A stretch of DNA of 64,000 nt from Chalara sp. BL73 (Eukaryota; Ascomycota; Leotiomycetes; Helotiales): assembly GCA_918026815.1 (NCBI GenBank), contig CAKJVC010000068.1, positions 1,302,001-1,366,000 on the forward strand, written 5' to 3'. Numbering within the stretch: the first letter of the stretch is position 1; each line of letters starts with the position of its first letter. A program made the translations under genes and the position numbers. Of this stretch, positions 25,066 through 36,243 are shown in pieces. The notes under the pieces are model-generated. The model was not told the origin of the DNA. It searched no databases and was given only the letters and a program-made list of their open reading frames with translations.

Positions 25066-26004
25066 TCACCGTCCATCCAATGAGTCCAATTTGCCACCAG
25101 TCAACTCCTCCGCAATGCGCTTCAGGCGTTTACCTGTAAGAATGGCAGGGCGGTTTGCGCTAGCGTTCTCTACAGCCCCCTTCTGAGTGTTGTTTACTAC
25201 CGACAACATATCCTGCACAGTCTCTTGCTGTCCAAAGGCGTCCCATACATTTCCTTTATCTCCTCCTGTACCAACTGTTGGAACAAATATTTTATCAACC
25301 TCAGCATTGAGTTGTTCTTCAGACACAATAAATGACCGAGCATTCATATATAGCGTATGTAAGGCATCTCGACGTACGTCGGCCAGCGCAAGCTCTTTAG
25401 CCTTTACTCGTTCCTTCTTCTCAACGATTCGAATCTCCCGTTGAGGGTCAGCAACGGGACCCTGTTGAAGCTGCCTGACGGCTTTTAAGATGGTTGGATT
25501 TGTCAAACGCTCGTCTTCCCGCTGAGGCGCATAGGCTCGCTCATTACGCTCCTTCTGCTTCCTTTGACTCCTGGCAGCTACGGCAGCCTCCTGATTAAGC
25601 TTTCTTTGATGCAATGCCACGATACCTTCGCGTAGGTTTTCCCGTCGTGATGCCGCCATCCGCCGTTTCCATTTCGTACGCTCGTCTTTCGAGGCGGAAA
25701 TCTGATTCTTTTCTGAAGGTTCGAGGATCGCCAGCGCCAGATGCCTCTTCAGTGTTCTACCATTCTTGGTGGGCCCACGTCGGTGAAAGATTTCTCGAGG
25801 CGGAGGTAGCTTGCCCTTGATGTCCCGGGCCCCTGTGGCATATCTCTGAGGTGGTAAGGGGATATTGATGAATTTTGGACTCTCAGGACCGATTGAAGCG
25901 AGTAGACTTGAAGCGCTGAATTTTCGTAGTGAGGAAGACACAGACACCATTGATTTGCTCCTCACCAGACAAGTCAATGGGGATTGAGGAAGCGCTAGCG
26001 GCAT
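25066..26004 (-). CDS. Mitochondrial small-subunit ribosomal protein, probably mS26
   Basis: One exon of 312 codons. The N-terminus is Ser/Arg-rich and free of acidic residues up to about residue 35 (MPLALPQSPLTCLVRSKSMV), typical of a mitochondrial presequence. It is followed by KFINIPLPPQ and a long, strongly basic helical middle rich in Arg, Lys, Glu and Gln. This pattern matches fungal mitoribosomal proteins of the mS26 (Pet123) type as I remember them. The ribosomal role fits the composition; the exact subunit name is less certain. The gene is head to head with NOG2, with only 234 bp between the two start codons. Confidence 0.55.
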   Translation of the reverse strand: MPLALPQSPLTCLVRSKSMVSVSSSLRKFSASSLLASIGPESPKFINIPLPPQRYATGARDIKGKLPPPREIFHRRGPTKNGRTLKRHLALAILEPSEKNQISASKDERTKWKRRMAASRRENLREGIVALHQRKLNQEAAVAARSQRKQKERNERAYAPQREDERLTNPTILKAVRQLQQGPVADPQREIRIVEKKERVKAKELALADVRRDALHTLYMNARSFIVSEEQLNAEVDKIFVPTVGTGGDKGNVWDAFGQQETVQDMLSVVNNTQKGAVENASANRPAILTGKRLKRIAEELTGGKLDSLDGR

Positions 26005-26238
26005 TTTGAAGTGTGGTTTCCCTAAACTTCAAACCGGCAGCAAGAATTCCAAAGTTCTTCAACGCCCCAAATCAGCTTAGCTTCCATTTGTGGATTACGT
26101 AAGAGCTTTTAGTGGGTTGTCTCCAGCCACAACAGCCACAACAACTTTTTTTTCCTCAATTATATTTTTCCTCTCGAATCTGTCCCCAACCTCAACCCTT
26201 TCTGGAAGACTCCCACAACAGCGAGCGCGTGTCTCGAT
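26005..26238. promoter_or_regulatory. Shared bidirectional promoter of mS26-like gene and NOG2
   Basis: Only 234 bp lie between the two divergent start codons, so both promoters must overlap. The spacer is T-rich on the NOG2 side, with a CCACAACAACTTTTTTTTCC-like leader. No named operator was recognised. Joint regulation of cytosolic and mitochondrial ribosome production is an inference from the layout. Confidence 0.5.
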
Positions 26239-28524
26239 ATGGGTAAATTCAAGAAAGAAGCCTCTCGAAAGAAGAGGGATGGAACCGTCAGTGATGGCAT
26301 GGCCAATGTCAAGGTCAAGGGAGAGAATTTCTACAGAACTGCAAAAAAAGCAAAGCAGTTGAAAATTCTCACGGGAGGCACTGCACAGCATAATGCTGCT
26401 GGGAAAGTGACGAAGGCTGCTGCCTTTCAAACTAAAGAGATTCCAAATGCAAGAATCGAGGTGCGTTTGCTTTAAAGAACAATTGTCTAATCATAGCTCA
26501 CATGGTGCATAGCCAAATAGGAAATGGTTCACCAATTCTCGAGTTATTGGCCAAGATGCACTTGCTTCTTTCAGAGCAGCAATGGAGGAGCGGGCCTCTG
26601 ATCCATACAGTGTTCTTCTGAAATCAAACAAGCTTCCAATGACTTTGATCAGAGACAGTCAAGGAAAGAATGGTATAAAGGAACACCAAGCAAAGATGAC
26701 AGTTGAAGGCGTTCCGTTTGCCGATACATTTGGGCCGAAGATGCAGCGCAAGCGAGTGAAACTAGGTGTTAGCACTGTGGAGGATCTTGCAGAGAGTACT
26801 GCGAAGAGCCATGACACTTACCTCGATAGACTTGATGAGCAGTTATTGCTTAGTGGCAACTCTGGCGCAGAACCTGTAGGTGAAGCGGCGGCAGTTGATG
26901 ATGGCTATATCACAAGCGCTAGGGAAGCTATCTTCAGCAAAGGTCAGAGTAAGCGCATTTGGAACGAGTTATACAAAGTTATCGATTCTTCAGATGTGGT
27001 CATCCATGTACTCGATGCAAGAGATCCTCTAGGTACACGATGTCGGAGTGTTGAGAAGTACATCAAGGAGGAGGCACCACATAAGCACTTAATATTCGTA
27101 CTGAATAAGTGCGATTTGGTGCCTACTAGGGTTGCTGTAAGTATATTCCCTCTTTATTTATCTCTGGTTCCTTATTCTACATTGGTGTTCCATCGTTAAG
27201 TCAAGACCCCTTCTGCATTTATGTGCTCCTCACAATGGAAGGTTGCCTGTTACAACTTTGGTAGATCAAATCCGTTCTCGCCGCTCTTGGTCTTCGGACT
27301 TTGAGTAGGCAGCTCACCGTCTTGGAGAGTCTGTCGCAAAGAGATTGGTTATGTCTCGTTTTTGAGTTGAATACCGTTTCCACCAATATGGTGGCTTGTG
27401 GCGGTTTTCTTAGTAATGATTCATACATTTCTTTGGTCTTACAATGAAGTTAAGATTTGTAATGCTACTTCTACAAAAACTGATCATTACTTTAGGCTGC
27501 ATGGACACGATCTCTGGGCAAGGACTATCCAACACTTGCATTTCACGCTTCGATCACCAATTCCTTTGGGAAAGGCTCTCTCATCTCGCTCCTCCGACAA
27601 TTCTCTTCCCTACATTCAGACCGCAAGCAAATATCCGTAGGCTTTATCGGATACCCCAATACTGGAAAATCATCCATTATTAACACTCTTCGGAAAAAAA
27701 AAGTGTGCACAGTCGCTCCAATTCCAGGAGAAACTAAAATATGGCAATACATCACGTTAATGAAACGCATTTACTTGATCGATTGCCCCGGTGTAGTCCC
27801 GCCTAGTAACACAGATACGCCTCAAGATATCTTATTACGAGGCGTTGTCAGAGTCGAGAACGTGGAAAATCCAGAACAATATATTCCAGCCGTCCTTGAG
27901 AAGACTAAGCCTCAGCATATCGAGAGAACATACCAAATCAAAGGATACAAAGATCACATTGAGTTCTTGGAGCTTTTGGCAAGAAAAGGCGGAAGGCTTC
28001 TTCATGGAGGAGAGCCTGACGTCGACGGTGTTGCGAAAATGGTCTTGAACGACTTCTTACGTGGTAAAATCCCATGGTTCACACCACCACCGGTTGTTGA
28101 AGGTGAGGAGGAGAAAGGAATCGAAGGAAGGGAGGGTCGATTAGGCGAAATGGGAAAAAAGAGAAAGCGCGAGGAGGAGTCGGTTGTAGGCACATCTATC
28201 GCAGATACCTCTGTTGCAGATCTCACATCAAATGCTGCAGAAGGTGACGAGGATGAATTCGAGGGCTTTGACAGCGATGGGGGCGTAGAGCTCAAGGATG
28301 TTGCTGGTGATGTGGATGCCGCTTTCGGCCTCAATTCAGAAGATGAGGAAAGCGAAGTCGACGACGATGCAGATGATAACCAAGATCTAGAAAGCGATAG
28401 TGAAGAAGACAATGAGGCGGATGAAGCGGCTGAAGAGCAGCTTCGAGAAGAGTTGAATGAGGCTGCAGATGCGGCAAAACAAAGTCTAAGCCCTACACCG
28501 AAAAAGAAGCGGCGAAAGGTATGA
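26239..28524 (+). CDS. NOG2: Nucleolar GTP-binding protein 2 (Nog2/Nug2)
   Basis: Three exons (26239-26460, 26513-27136, 27496-28524) encode 624 residues. Nog2 is a circularly permuted GTPase that assembles onto pre-60S ribosomal particles and holds the place of the export adaptor Nmd3 until late nucleoplasmic maturation. The permuted order is visible: G5-like [10 protein letters not shown]4 NKCD at 272-275, then G1 GYPNTGKSS at 334-342 and G3 DCPG at 378-381. The basic N-terminus ([15 protein letters not shown]) and [16 protein letters not shown] are strongly conserved. The C-terminal 150 residues are acidic and end in a basic KKKRRKV that could be a nuclear signal. A further splice after the codon for the last Lys is possible and would change only the last few residues. 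The second intron is 359 bp, several times longer than its neighbours. Confidence 0.93.
27241..27427 (+). ncRNA. Candidate structured RNA in NOG2 intron 2
   Basis: Within the 359-bp intron, bases 27242-27248 can pair with 27307-27313 (7 bp, one G-U). The enclosed arm 27284-27305 ends in a GGTC-TTCG-GACT hairpin with a stable UUCG loop. A second hairpin lies at 27373-27405 (ACCG/CGGT outside, CCACC/GGTGG inside). An ACA trinucleotide at 27425-27427 follows about 20 nt later. Two hairpins and a trailing ACA are reminiscent of an H/ACA snoRNA, and hosts of intronic snoRNAs are often ribosome-assembly genes. No good box H (ANANNA) was found between the hairpins, so the class is open. Confidence 0.3.
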
Positions 28525-29121
28525 TACCCATAGTAATAAATTAAAATAAATCTTCGTACTATCTTGCCGGTTTGATTGTATCCCTTGTTCTTCGCATTTC
28601 AGAATCCGCTTCATTTTGCTCTTTTCAGAACTTGGCTAAGTCGCTTTTAACCACGACTGTTGCAGTTGCGCCATGTGCATTCGCGTTACTGCCCTCTTTC
28701 ATTTATTCCGATGGCCTATTTTGTCGCTTCGACTTGTACAGTTGCAATAATACGTATTTTCGCATTAACCCATGCTGTTTGTTTTTAATTCGTACGGCTG
28801 CATTAACATATAAGTTGCGACAATTTTCCAAATGAACAGCTACAGATTAGGGCGGACGGAAATATCTAGTCCCGAGTACCTTGATTAAATCCTTTTTTGG
28901 GGGGGGGGGGGGGTCGGTTTCTTTTTCACGAAAACAGAAACCTCGCAGGGTAAGTGTATAAGGGGCTATGTGCATCCATTCTGATATCCACAATATGTAC
29001 AATTTAACCGCCGCCATCACCTCTTACTTTTGTTGCAACTCATAACGAGCGAGCGACTTTTCAAAATCGTCAGAATTCATAAAATCTGCTTCCATCCTGA
29101 TTTTGTATTTGCATGCTATAT
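28525..29121. other. Convergent intergenic region with G15 tract
   Basis: This separates the 3' ends of NOG2 and the cellobiohydrolase gene. It contains an uninterrupted run of 15 guanines at 28899-28913, preceded by six thymines. No gene is seen. Confidence 0.5.
28899..28913. repeat. G15 homopolymer
   Basis: Uninterrupted run of 15 guanines in a convergent intergenic region, preceded by T6. Such runs vary in length and are prone to sequencing error. Confidence 0.85.
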
Positions 29122-30523
29122 CTAGAAGGATGGGACGGCATTCTTGAGAAGTTGCTCGAAGTATGCCTGGTTCCATTGTCCGGCTTCTGGCGAAGGCTTG
29201 AATGCTGAATGACACGATTATTAGCAGATGTTTAGCAAGGAGACGATGGGGGTTAACTAACCATCGGCCTTTCCGCAGAAGGAATCGTAGCGGGTAGCAG
29301 TAGTATCGCTGGTTCCATCAGACTCTCCACCCGGCTTAACCCACACGAAAGCATCAGTCAAAGAAGAGCTGGTGGATGTAGTTGGGCGGACGCCAAATCC
29401 GGCACCGATCACGTTGCACCAGTCACCCCATTCGAGACGGAGACCCTGGACGGCATTGCGGCCGGTGTCGACGATGGCATGGCAGGCCATTCCGTTCTTC
29501 GTGATGAGCGGGCAGAAGGTCTCGACGTAGGTCTTCTCGTCCTGGCACTTGTTGTACTTTGCATCAGAGGTGCCGGAGAACTCTCCTGGGCTCTTGGAGA
29601 AGGCGTTCCAGCCGGCGACGTTGGTGGCGACACCGAAGACCTGCTTGGGAGAGCCGGCTGACTTCCAGACCGAAGTAAGCATGTCTGCTCCGGGCTCTAG
29701 AAGGCGGTTAGTTTACAATGCTTTGGGGGCCTAGGGTGAAAACATACGAAGGTTAGCATCCCATCCTAGCCATCCTCCGTGGCCGGCATCAATGTACATA
29801 GCAACATTAGGAAGATTAAGCTGCTTCAGGGCATATGCGACACCATCCTTGTAGCCTTGTGCGGAATTTTGGCAAGTGGTCAGGTTAGCGTTGGTGACCA
29901 AGTTAGGAAGCGAATCAGGCTCAATGACAAGAGCAATAGCTACGTTTGGTGCGGCCTTGATATATGACACAATTGCTAGGGTCGTTCAGTACAAAACATA
30001 TCGAGTGGAGATGTACCACTTACGGTCGATATACTCTGCCTTGTACCGTGCGAGGGCGCCAACTGGAAGTTCTCCGTTGGAGGCTTTGGCTGCGCAGTCA
30101 CGGCCGGGAAGATCGTAGATGACCAAACCAGCGATCTCACCACATGGTGTCTCTGATAGAATGGTCTTTGCCAATGGAGCTCTTGCGATGGTATCACTTG
30201 TTTCGGTTGGGTTAGCAACGTGCTACGACAACTAGATCTCAAACTTACAGCCACAAGAAGCTTCCAACCTTGCCAACAGCAGCTGCCTTGGTCTTGAGAG
30301 AGGAATCAGTGATAGCGTCAACAGCTTTCGCGACCTCGGAGGCGTAAAACGAGTTAGCATGAAGGGTGCGGCCGCTGAAGGGATTTGAGCCAGGAGCCAG
30401 GGTGACAGCCGAGGCGCATGCAGCACGGGCATTGAGGCGAGTAGGCTCGCGGCTGTCTAAAGTCTCTGTTGGTGCTGCAACAGCAACTGCTGCCAAAGCA
30501 GCTAAGCTCAGAGAATACTTCAT
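29122..30523 (-). CDS. Secreted GH6 cellobiohydrolase, catalytic domain only
   Basis: Five exons (30523-30249, 30196-30024, 29975-29748, 29696-29262, 29204-29122) encode 397 residues. The enzyme should release cellobiose from the non-reducing ends of cellulose with inversion of configuration. A signal peptide (MKYSLSLAALAAVAVA) is followed directly by the catalytic domain. Key residues are visible: YDLPGRDCAAKASNGE with D125, VIEPDSLPNLVTN with D170 (the proton donor position), YIDAGHGGWLGW, and KPGGESDG with D352. Trichoderma Cel6A carries an N-terminal cellulose-binding module and linker; here both are absent. All four introns are 48-57 bp. Cellulose-inducible expression is likely by family precedent, but no regulatory site was identified. 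Confidence 0.93.
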
Positions 30524-32808
30524 TATGATGACTAAGACAGGACACACAGATGACAGTTGAGGAAGAGATGGGGGACGAAACAGGAAAGGTAGTGTGGAAA
30601 TGCCTACTTATACTTCTATCAAGGCGGAGCTGTTTGTCTAGTTTTTGCGGAAATATTTCTCAAGTGCCTGAATGGGTTCAGGAGTCTCAGGGCCGAGAGG
30701 TACGGCAGAATTAAAAACCTTGTTCTTGTGACCGTGACAATCATATACGTCCCTGGGAGAGATACTTATGCTTGGCAAAATCATGGATGTTTCATGGAAG
30801 CGCTTTTCGGATGCCCTCGCCGTTGAAAAGATCATCCGCTGCCCACTTCAGCATGCGCAGGAACCATATTCTTGAAAGGGTTGACGATCCGGCACATGAT
30901 TGGTGGTGCTAGATATCAACCCTATTGCATAGCCTCTCAGTCCTTGACGAGTTTGCAGACTGTGTGGAGACTGAAACTTCACATAGAGTACCGCTAATGC
31001 AGCTGATTGAGGGACATACTAGGTAGCGTCTTTCCCATATGAAGAAAATTTTGCAAATTATTCAACGTTCTCTGTACGATAGGATAGCAAAACAGTGCCT
31101 GTCATCGACTAAAACCTTATCCCTTCTGCGCTTGCGAGAATGATTCCTCAATGACTTCCATGGGATCTGCTTCAGATCGGAGAAAATTCAGATGGAGCGT
31201 TAAGGTCTCTGACTTTTGCCTATGCAGATAATAGATATCTTTCAGGGGGAGATCCTCGTACGACACTGAAAGTATTATATCTGATTTTTGATGAGGTTGA
31301 ATGTGACCAATCATTAGGGCTAGCTCAGAAGTGCCGGATGAACATGATTTGGTGGCAGATGTATTTATCCTCCGAAACAAATTGCGGGGTGCAGCATCCA
31401 AACCCCATTCTCCAAGACGCAGGTTGACAACCCGGCGGATCATAACCACGTCGGCATAAAGGGGATGCTTGTTCTGAGAGCTTATCAGCCTCGACCTGAG
31501 TGGTAGGACACTATGTATCCTTGAATGCATCCATATTGCTTGACCAATGCAAGCCGATCATCAGGTAACACAATTATCGGCCTCACTCCATACATTTTAC
31601 TCTATGTATATGCCCTCATCTGCAGGGACGCAGGTGGGCATTGCTCTATCACGCGGATAGACTTTGGTGGCAAGATCTGTGGTTTGGGTGGCTAATTCGC
31701 ATCTGCATTCGAAATTGAGGAAGCCTGACCATTTGTAGTCGAGATTGACTAAGAGAATAAGGCCCTTCTACATGTACGCCTGGATCATATTTGAGGGAAG
31801 GAACTTGATCCAGACTTAATTCTCTGATCCAGCAAGTCACCGGCACCGTCGCGCAGAGCTGGCTATTTGTTCTTGGTGATACCCGTGGTGTTGCTATGAT
31901 CATGTTTTATAGCAGAATGTTCCAAGAACCATCACAAGATTAAATTTGCAGACTGTGATATGTGTTTATAATGCAGTGAGCTGGAGTGAGGTTATCTTGG
32001 ACGTGGGGGGAGACCCTAGTACAAATCCAGACGTCTTCCCATCTTCACATTCCGAAAGATTGCTCTCGTCATATAGGCGTTCTCCCAAGGTACGGGCACT
32101 TTAAAGTCGCCGGTACCTGTAGTACATTGTGATATTTGTTACAGGCCACAGAGGAGGTTTATCGTCCAGAACATTAAAAGAGAATCTCACATTTTGAGAT
32201 TTCAAGCTTTGAAGTTGGGGAGATATCCATGAGACTCTAAGATTGAAAGGAACCCCAGGCGCTTTAGAGTAACATGCTGACGGCAATAAAGGCATCTTCA
32301 AGCGAGAACACAAGGTGGGTGTATGAGCACTACAACGTCGACAACGTGTCAGGAAAAGAACTGCATAACTCTGACACCATGGGAAGCGAAGCGGCCAATG
32401 ATATTGGGGACCAAAGCACGGTTTTAGAAGGAAATAGGCTATCGAGACTGGGCCATTCAGAAGATTCCTGAATCCCATAGCTAGAAGAAGCAGGATTCGA
32501 ACTAAACTTGAATCAGGAGAACACCCATACTAGGCACAACACAGCAAGGTATCAGACCAGAACTCCATTATTATAGCAAATGCCCTACCCATGTTTGTAC
32601 ATTTAACAAGCAAAAAACCCGTCCAAGTACGCCATGCTCATATACAATAGACAAGGGTATAAAAGCCTCTCTCACATTATATTTCATGTTGGGTCAGGTT
32701 CCACAAATCATTACCATCATTGCCAAAATATCTCACGAGTGAATCATCATCGGGCCAGCCTTCCTGTCATTTCGTTTATCATATAATCGCTCGTTTATTT
32801 ATCCGAAA
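30524..32808. other. Gene-poor region with unassigned open frames
   Basis: The first part should be the cellobiohydrolase promoter. Minus-strand frames at 31117-31530 (137 codons, ending ESFSQAQKG), 31649-31903 and 32101-32478 look partly protein-like. A short stretch near 32020-32115 reads VPVPWENAYMTRAIF in a minus-strand frame and ends in a stop. I could not join these into a gene or assign a family; they may be remains of one or more decayed genes. Confidence 0.35.
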
Positions 32809-34429
32809 TCATGGCTGTGGTGGTTGGCTTTGATCCCTCCTTTGTGCAATAGGAGTGGGAGAATCGACATGAATTGAAGGTACAGCTTCAAGGCGAAGGC
32901 TAGGGCGTTGTGATTGTGGGCTTTCGCCGCTGGAAATGCTTGTCCTCCTATCCGAAATCAATTGTCCAACATGCGTAGCACCAGATCCCCTTGCACCTGT
33001 TATATCCGCAGTCGATCTTGGGAAGTCAAATAATGGCCTTCGTTCCCCTCTTGCTGCAACAGGGCTAGAGTAATTCGGTGGTGCTTCTTGGCGTATACCG
33101 TCGAGTGGTGTGTTCAGAGATATATTTTCATATCCGGGAGGGCTATGCGGTGGTAAATCCTCGTGCTCAATCATTTCTGGGCTGCTTCCTGCTAGTCCAT
33201 CATGGCTTGGGGATGTTTGGCCGACGCTTTGTCCACTTGCTCGACGTTGGAAGCTGGGGCTTTCAGGTCTTACGGATGCCCTCGAATTTCCCCGCGATCT
33301 CTGCATACCTGGAGATGGAAAGTCGGAATTGTTTGTGTCAATGCTGATGACCGAGCTTGCACTGCGATCCCTTCGATGGTAACGACTGCTTGCGGCCATA
33401 CTGGCTGCATCCCCGAGGAGACCTTCCCTTTCGCTGTCATTACTATTGGCGCGCAATCTCGTACCATCGTGCCTGGCAACTCCAAGATCCGCATATGACA
33501 CTGATGAGACGGCTCGTTGACGTTCTGTCTTGATCCTCTCATGTTCAGCTCTAGCTTCCTCTACAGCGGTGCTGGTATTGGATCCTGCTCTGGCTCGAGC
33601 TTGGAGCTCTCTCAGGGCGACATAATCTCCTCGCTCTCTTGCTTCCCTTCTCAACCTCCGCCTTTCATCGCGCTCTTCGTTTTCTCTTCGACGCGCGAGC
33701 CGTACTTGATATAGTGCCTCCATTTCCGCCTCTCTACGCTCCTCCTCCTCATCTACTCCTTCCGGAAACTCAATCACGACATCGATACCGCCTCTTTCTC
33801 CTTCTCGACCCAAGACTTGTTCGTTTTCCCTCGCATTTGGATTGTAAGCTGGCAGAGTCATCACTGATCTAACGGACGTGTTTCGGTCAATTCCCGTGGT
33901 AGGTGCCGCATTGTTTACAACTGTAGCAGTTCCAGATTCGGCTGCGGAAAGTGAAGGTGGTGCTCGTGTAACCGATCGACTTAAGTCCGCCGTTCTATGC
34001 GGCTCTAAATGATCGTTTGTATCTGGCAGACGATAGTGTAAAGGTTCCGGCTCCCATTTCTCCCACAGCTTCTTTAGGAACTTAGTGGGCACATATTTTG
34101 GGTTCTTGTGGTTGTTGCGAGTCCGCCGAAGTATGAACCATATAAATGCGAGGATAAGAACGGCTGCAATGCTAATACTAATCGCCTGTATTATTCCGTT
34201 AGCGATCATGAAGTAGAAAAAATCGACATTTTAGACGACATACGGCTATTGTGGTCGAGTTTGGTCCAGATCTGTCATCCTTTTTTGGTAGAGAGGTGGA
34301 GGTAGCGGTTGAGAGGCTCGATATCGTTCCTAGAGAAACGGTCTGAGTCGGAGTTGGAGTTTCCGTGGAAGTCTTGTCTGCTGTGCTCGTAGACGAGCCT
34401 GTCTGTCTCACTGCAAATCGTAAAGCCAT
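32809..34429 (-). CDS. Single-pass membrane protein with PPxY-containing tail
   Basis: Two exons (34429-34244, 34185-32809) encode 520 residues; the 58-bp intron has a GTATGT donor. The first 62 residues are Ser/Thr-rich (TPTPTQTVSLGTISSLSTAT), probably outside the cell and O-glycosylated. A hydrophobic helix at about 63-83 (ISISIAAVLILAFIWFIL) is followed by RR and other basic residues, giving the stop-transfer pattern of an N-out, C-in protein. The long tail has a charged Arg/Glu helix (about 150-235), Ser-rich low-complexity segments and two PPxY motifs (PPGY 411-414, PPNY 431-434). PPxY motifs bind WW domains such as those of Rsp5/Nedd4 ubiquitin ligases. No enzyme domain is seen. Sensor or ubiquitin-ligase adaptor is an inference. 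Confidence 0.7.
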
Positions 34430-36243
34430 CCTCCCTTATCGATTGCGATAATGAATGAGCTGGATCCGAGGAATTGAACTTCGACGGCCACCCTTTAGAA
34501 CTGAAGCGTTATCTCACTCTCGACTTCCCTCCTCAGTTCGAATTTTCCAGGCTGACGTGCCCGTGGAGGCTGTTGGGGCTGACACCTTCTTTGTCGGGGT
34601 GGCGATAATGCGATTGGCGTCTAACCCGTCAGCATGGTGCTGGTTCTACAAAGCCAATGCAAAGAAGACAACTTCAGGAAGCTGAGCTGAGATGAACAGA
34701 GGGATCACAGGAAGACCATGTGCGACTGTAAAGAAGCAACTGGTGAGAGCGATAACTAAGTTTTGTAGCAATTAGATGGGGAATGGGCGGATGGGACGGC
34801 GCAGAGTACAGAGTAGGGTAGGCTATTCGATGATTTGAGGCCGTTGGCGTGGGTTTAACAAGTCCTTTCGGGCCAATGAGATAGGCACTTCAATCAATCT
34901 TCCGCGGGTTATAGACATGGGCCCAGTGGCTGGATGGTGGCTGGGAATCTTGGGCTGGGCAAAGATAAATTTCACTGCCCCATTCGACCTTCTTGGCGAC
35001 GATCTATTCAAAAAGGAATAAATAATATACAATTTGTAGCTTTGTTCAGAATCCTCTTTCAACAAAACGCCCAGCTCGAAGTCCAAGGGGAAAGTTCACA
35101 ATATTTGAAAATAGTTGAGCAGTTGTTAAAACTTTTGCCCCACTATTACACATGTATGCCAATGGCAATCTATTTTTGGATTATGCTTCTTTTTCTCACT
35201 GCTCAGCGGTTGCTGCTGTCAGCATGCTGGAAACCCTATTTCCAACTGCATTGCGGTTATTTTACGAATCGTGCGCCTTCTAGACCGCGCTTGCGCTCCG
35301 GTTAGTCGCTCGCAATAGATATCACGGATCTTATCATTTCCGTCTCTGGAAACCAACAAACCACGCCGCAGAAGTCTCCAACAATCCTACTCAACACCGC
35401 CCAGCTCATAGTCGATGCTCGGCAAATGTAGTTACAGGCAATATCCAAAGAGAATAGTAGTAAAAGAATATTCGACTAAATAATAGGATACTAGGAAAGG
35501 CTCGATTACTCCCTTCCATTATAAATATCTCTAAGACACTACTCGTAAAGCCAAACCCGAAAACAGCCCTCATTCGAGTAGGCCCACCAATCATACTATC
35601 TCCGGGACTGCTTTCTTGAATTTTAGGGTCTGGCAAAGCATTTGCGGCTCGAATTCAGGCATCACAGGCTACCCCTATCTTCCTCGCTTAGCCTTCTAAC
35701 ATCCTAGGTCATGCAGAATCCACAAGTACTTAAAGCCGTTGAAAAAGTGTCTTCAAGGTAAATATTATAGCTTATGTACTTCAAGACTGCTCTGGAGTAA
35801 GTGCTATGCCGGGGCCTCCGCCCCCCCCCCCCCCAAAAAGAATCAATATGGCTAGCCGGTAGTGACTCAACGACAAGACAAGAAAGTTGCCTGCTTTTAG
35901 TCTACTACAATATAAGCAATACAGCTGAAAGAACTCCGAAACGCATCATTATCATATCCGTAATATAGATGCCGCAGAAAATACCCCCGTGGAATTCATA
36001 AAATAGAACTTATGTGGGCCACATTCAATTCACCAATGATTGGATCGATGCCAGCTCCACCGCAGCGCGCTAAGTTAAGTCGCCAATGGAGGAGCATGGT
36101 CGTTTTAGGGTTCCACAACTGCACACTGCCAAAAATCGCTTAACAAAAGACAAAAATTTGATAGGTGAAAAAGAAAGGGCTTCATCCTGAGCAAGGCATG
36201 ATATGAACTCTGTGCTACCGATCAAAAAGCGAAAAAGAGAATT
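34430..36243. other. Gene-poor region with C14 tract
   Basis: No gene is supported. The left part may hold the promoter of the membrane-protein gene. A run of 14 cytosines lies at 35821-35834, followed by five adenines. Open frames are short and lack protein character. The A+T content rises toward the right. Confidence 0.4.
35821..35834. repeat. C14 homopolymer
   Basis: Uninterrupted run of 14 cytosines followed by five adenines in a gene-poor region. Confidence 0.85.

Noticed and set aside
27242..27313. 72-nt tRNA-like fold in the NOG2 intron
   Set aside because: The length and 7-bp closing stem match a tRNA, but there is no TTCRANN T loop, no D arm and no anticodon arm.
32101..32478. 125-codon minus-strand open frame
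   Set aside because: No recognisable family; adjacent protein-like pieces do not splice together, so it is only noted as possible relic.
34934..35305. 123-codon plus-strand open frame
   Set aside because: Composition looks like translated non-coding DNA, with no start context or homology that I can recognise.
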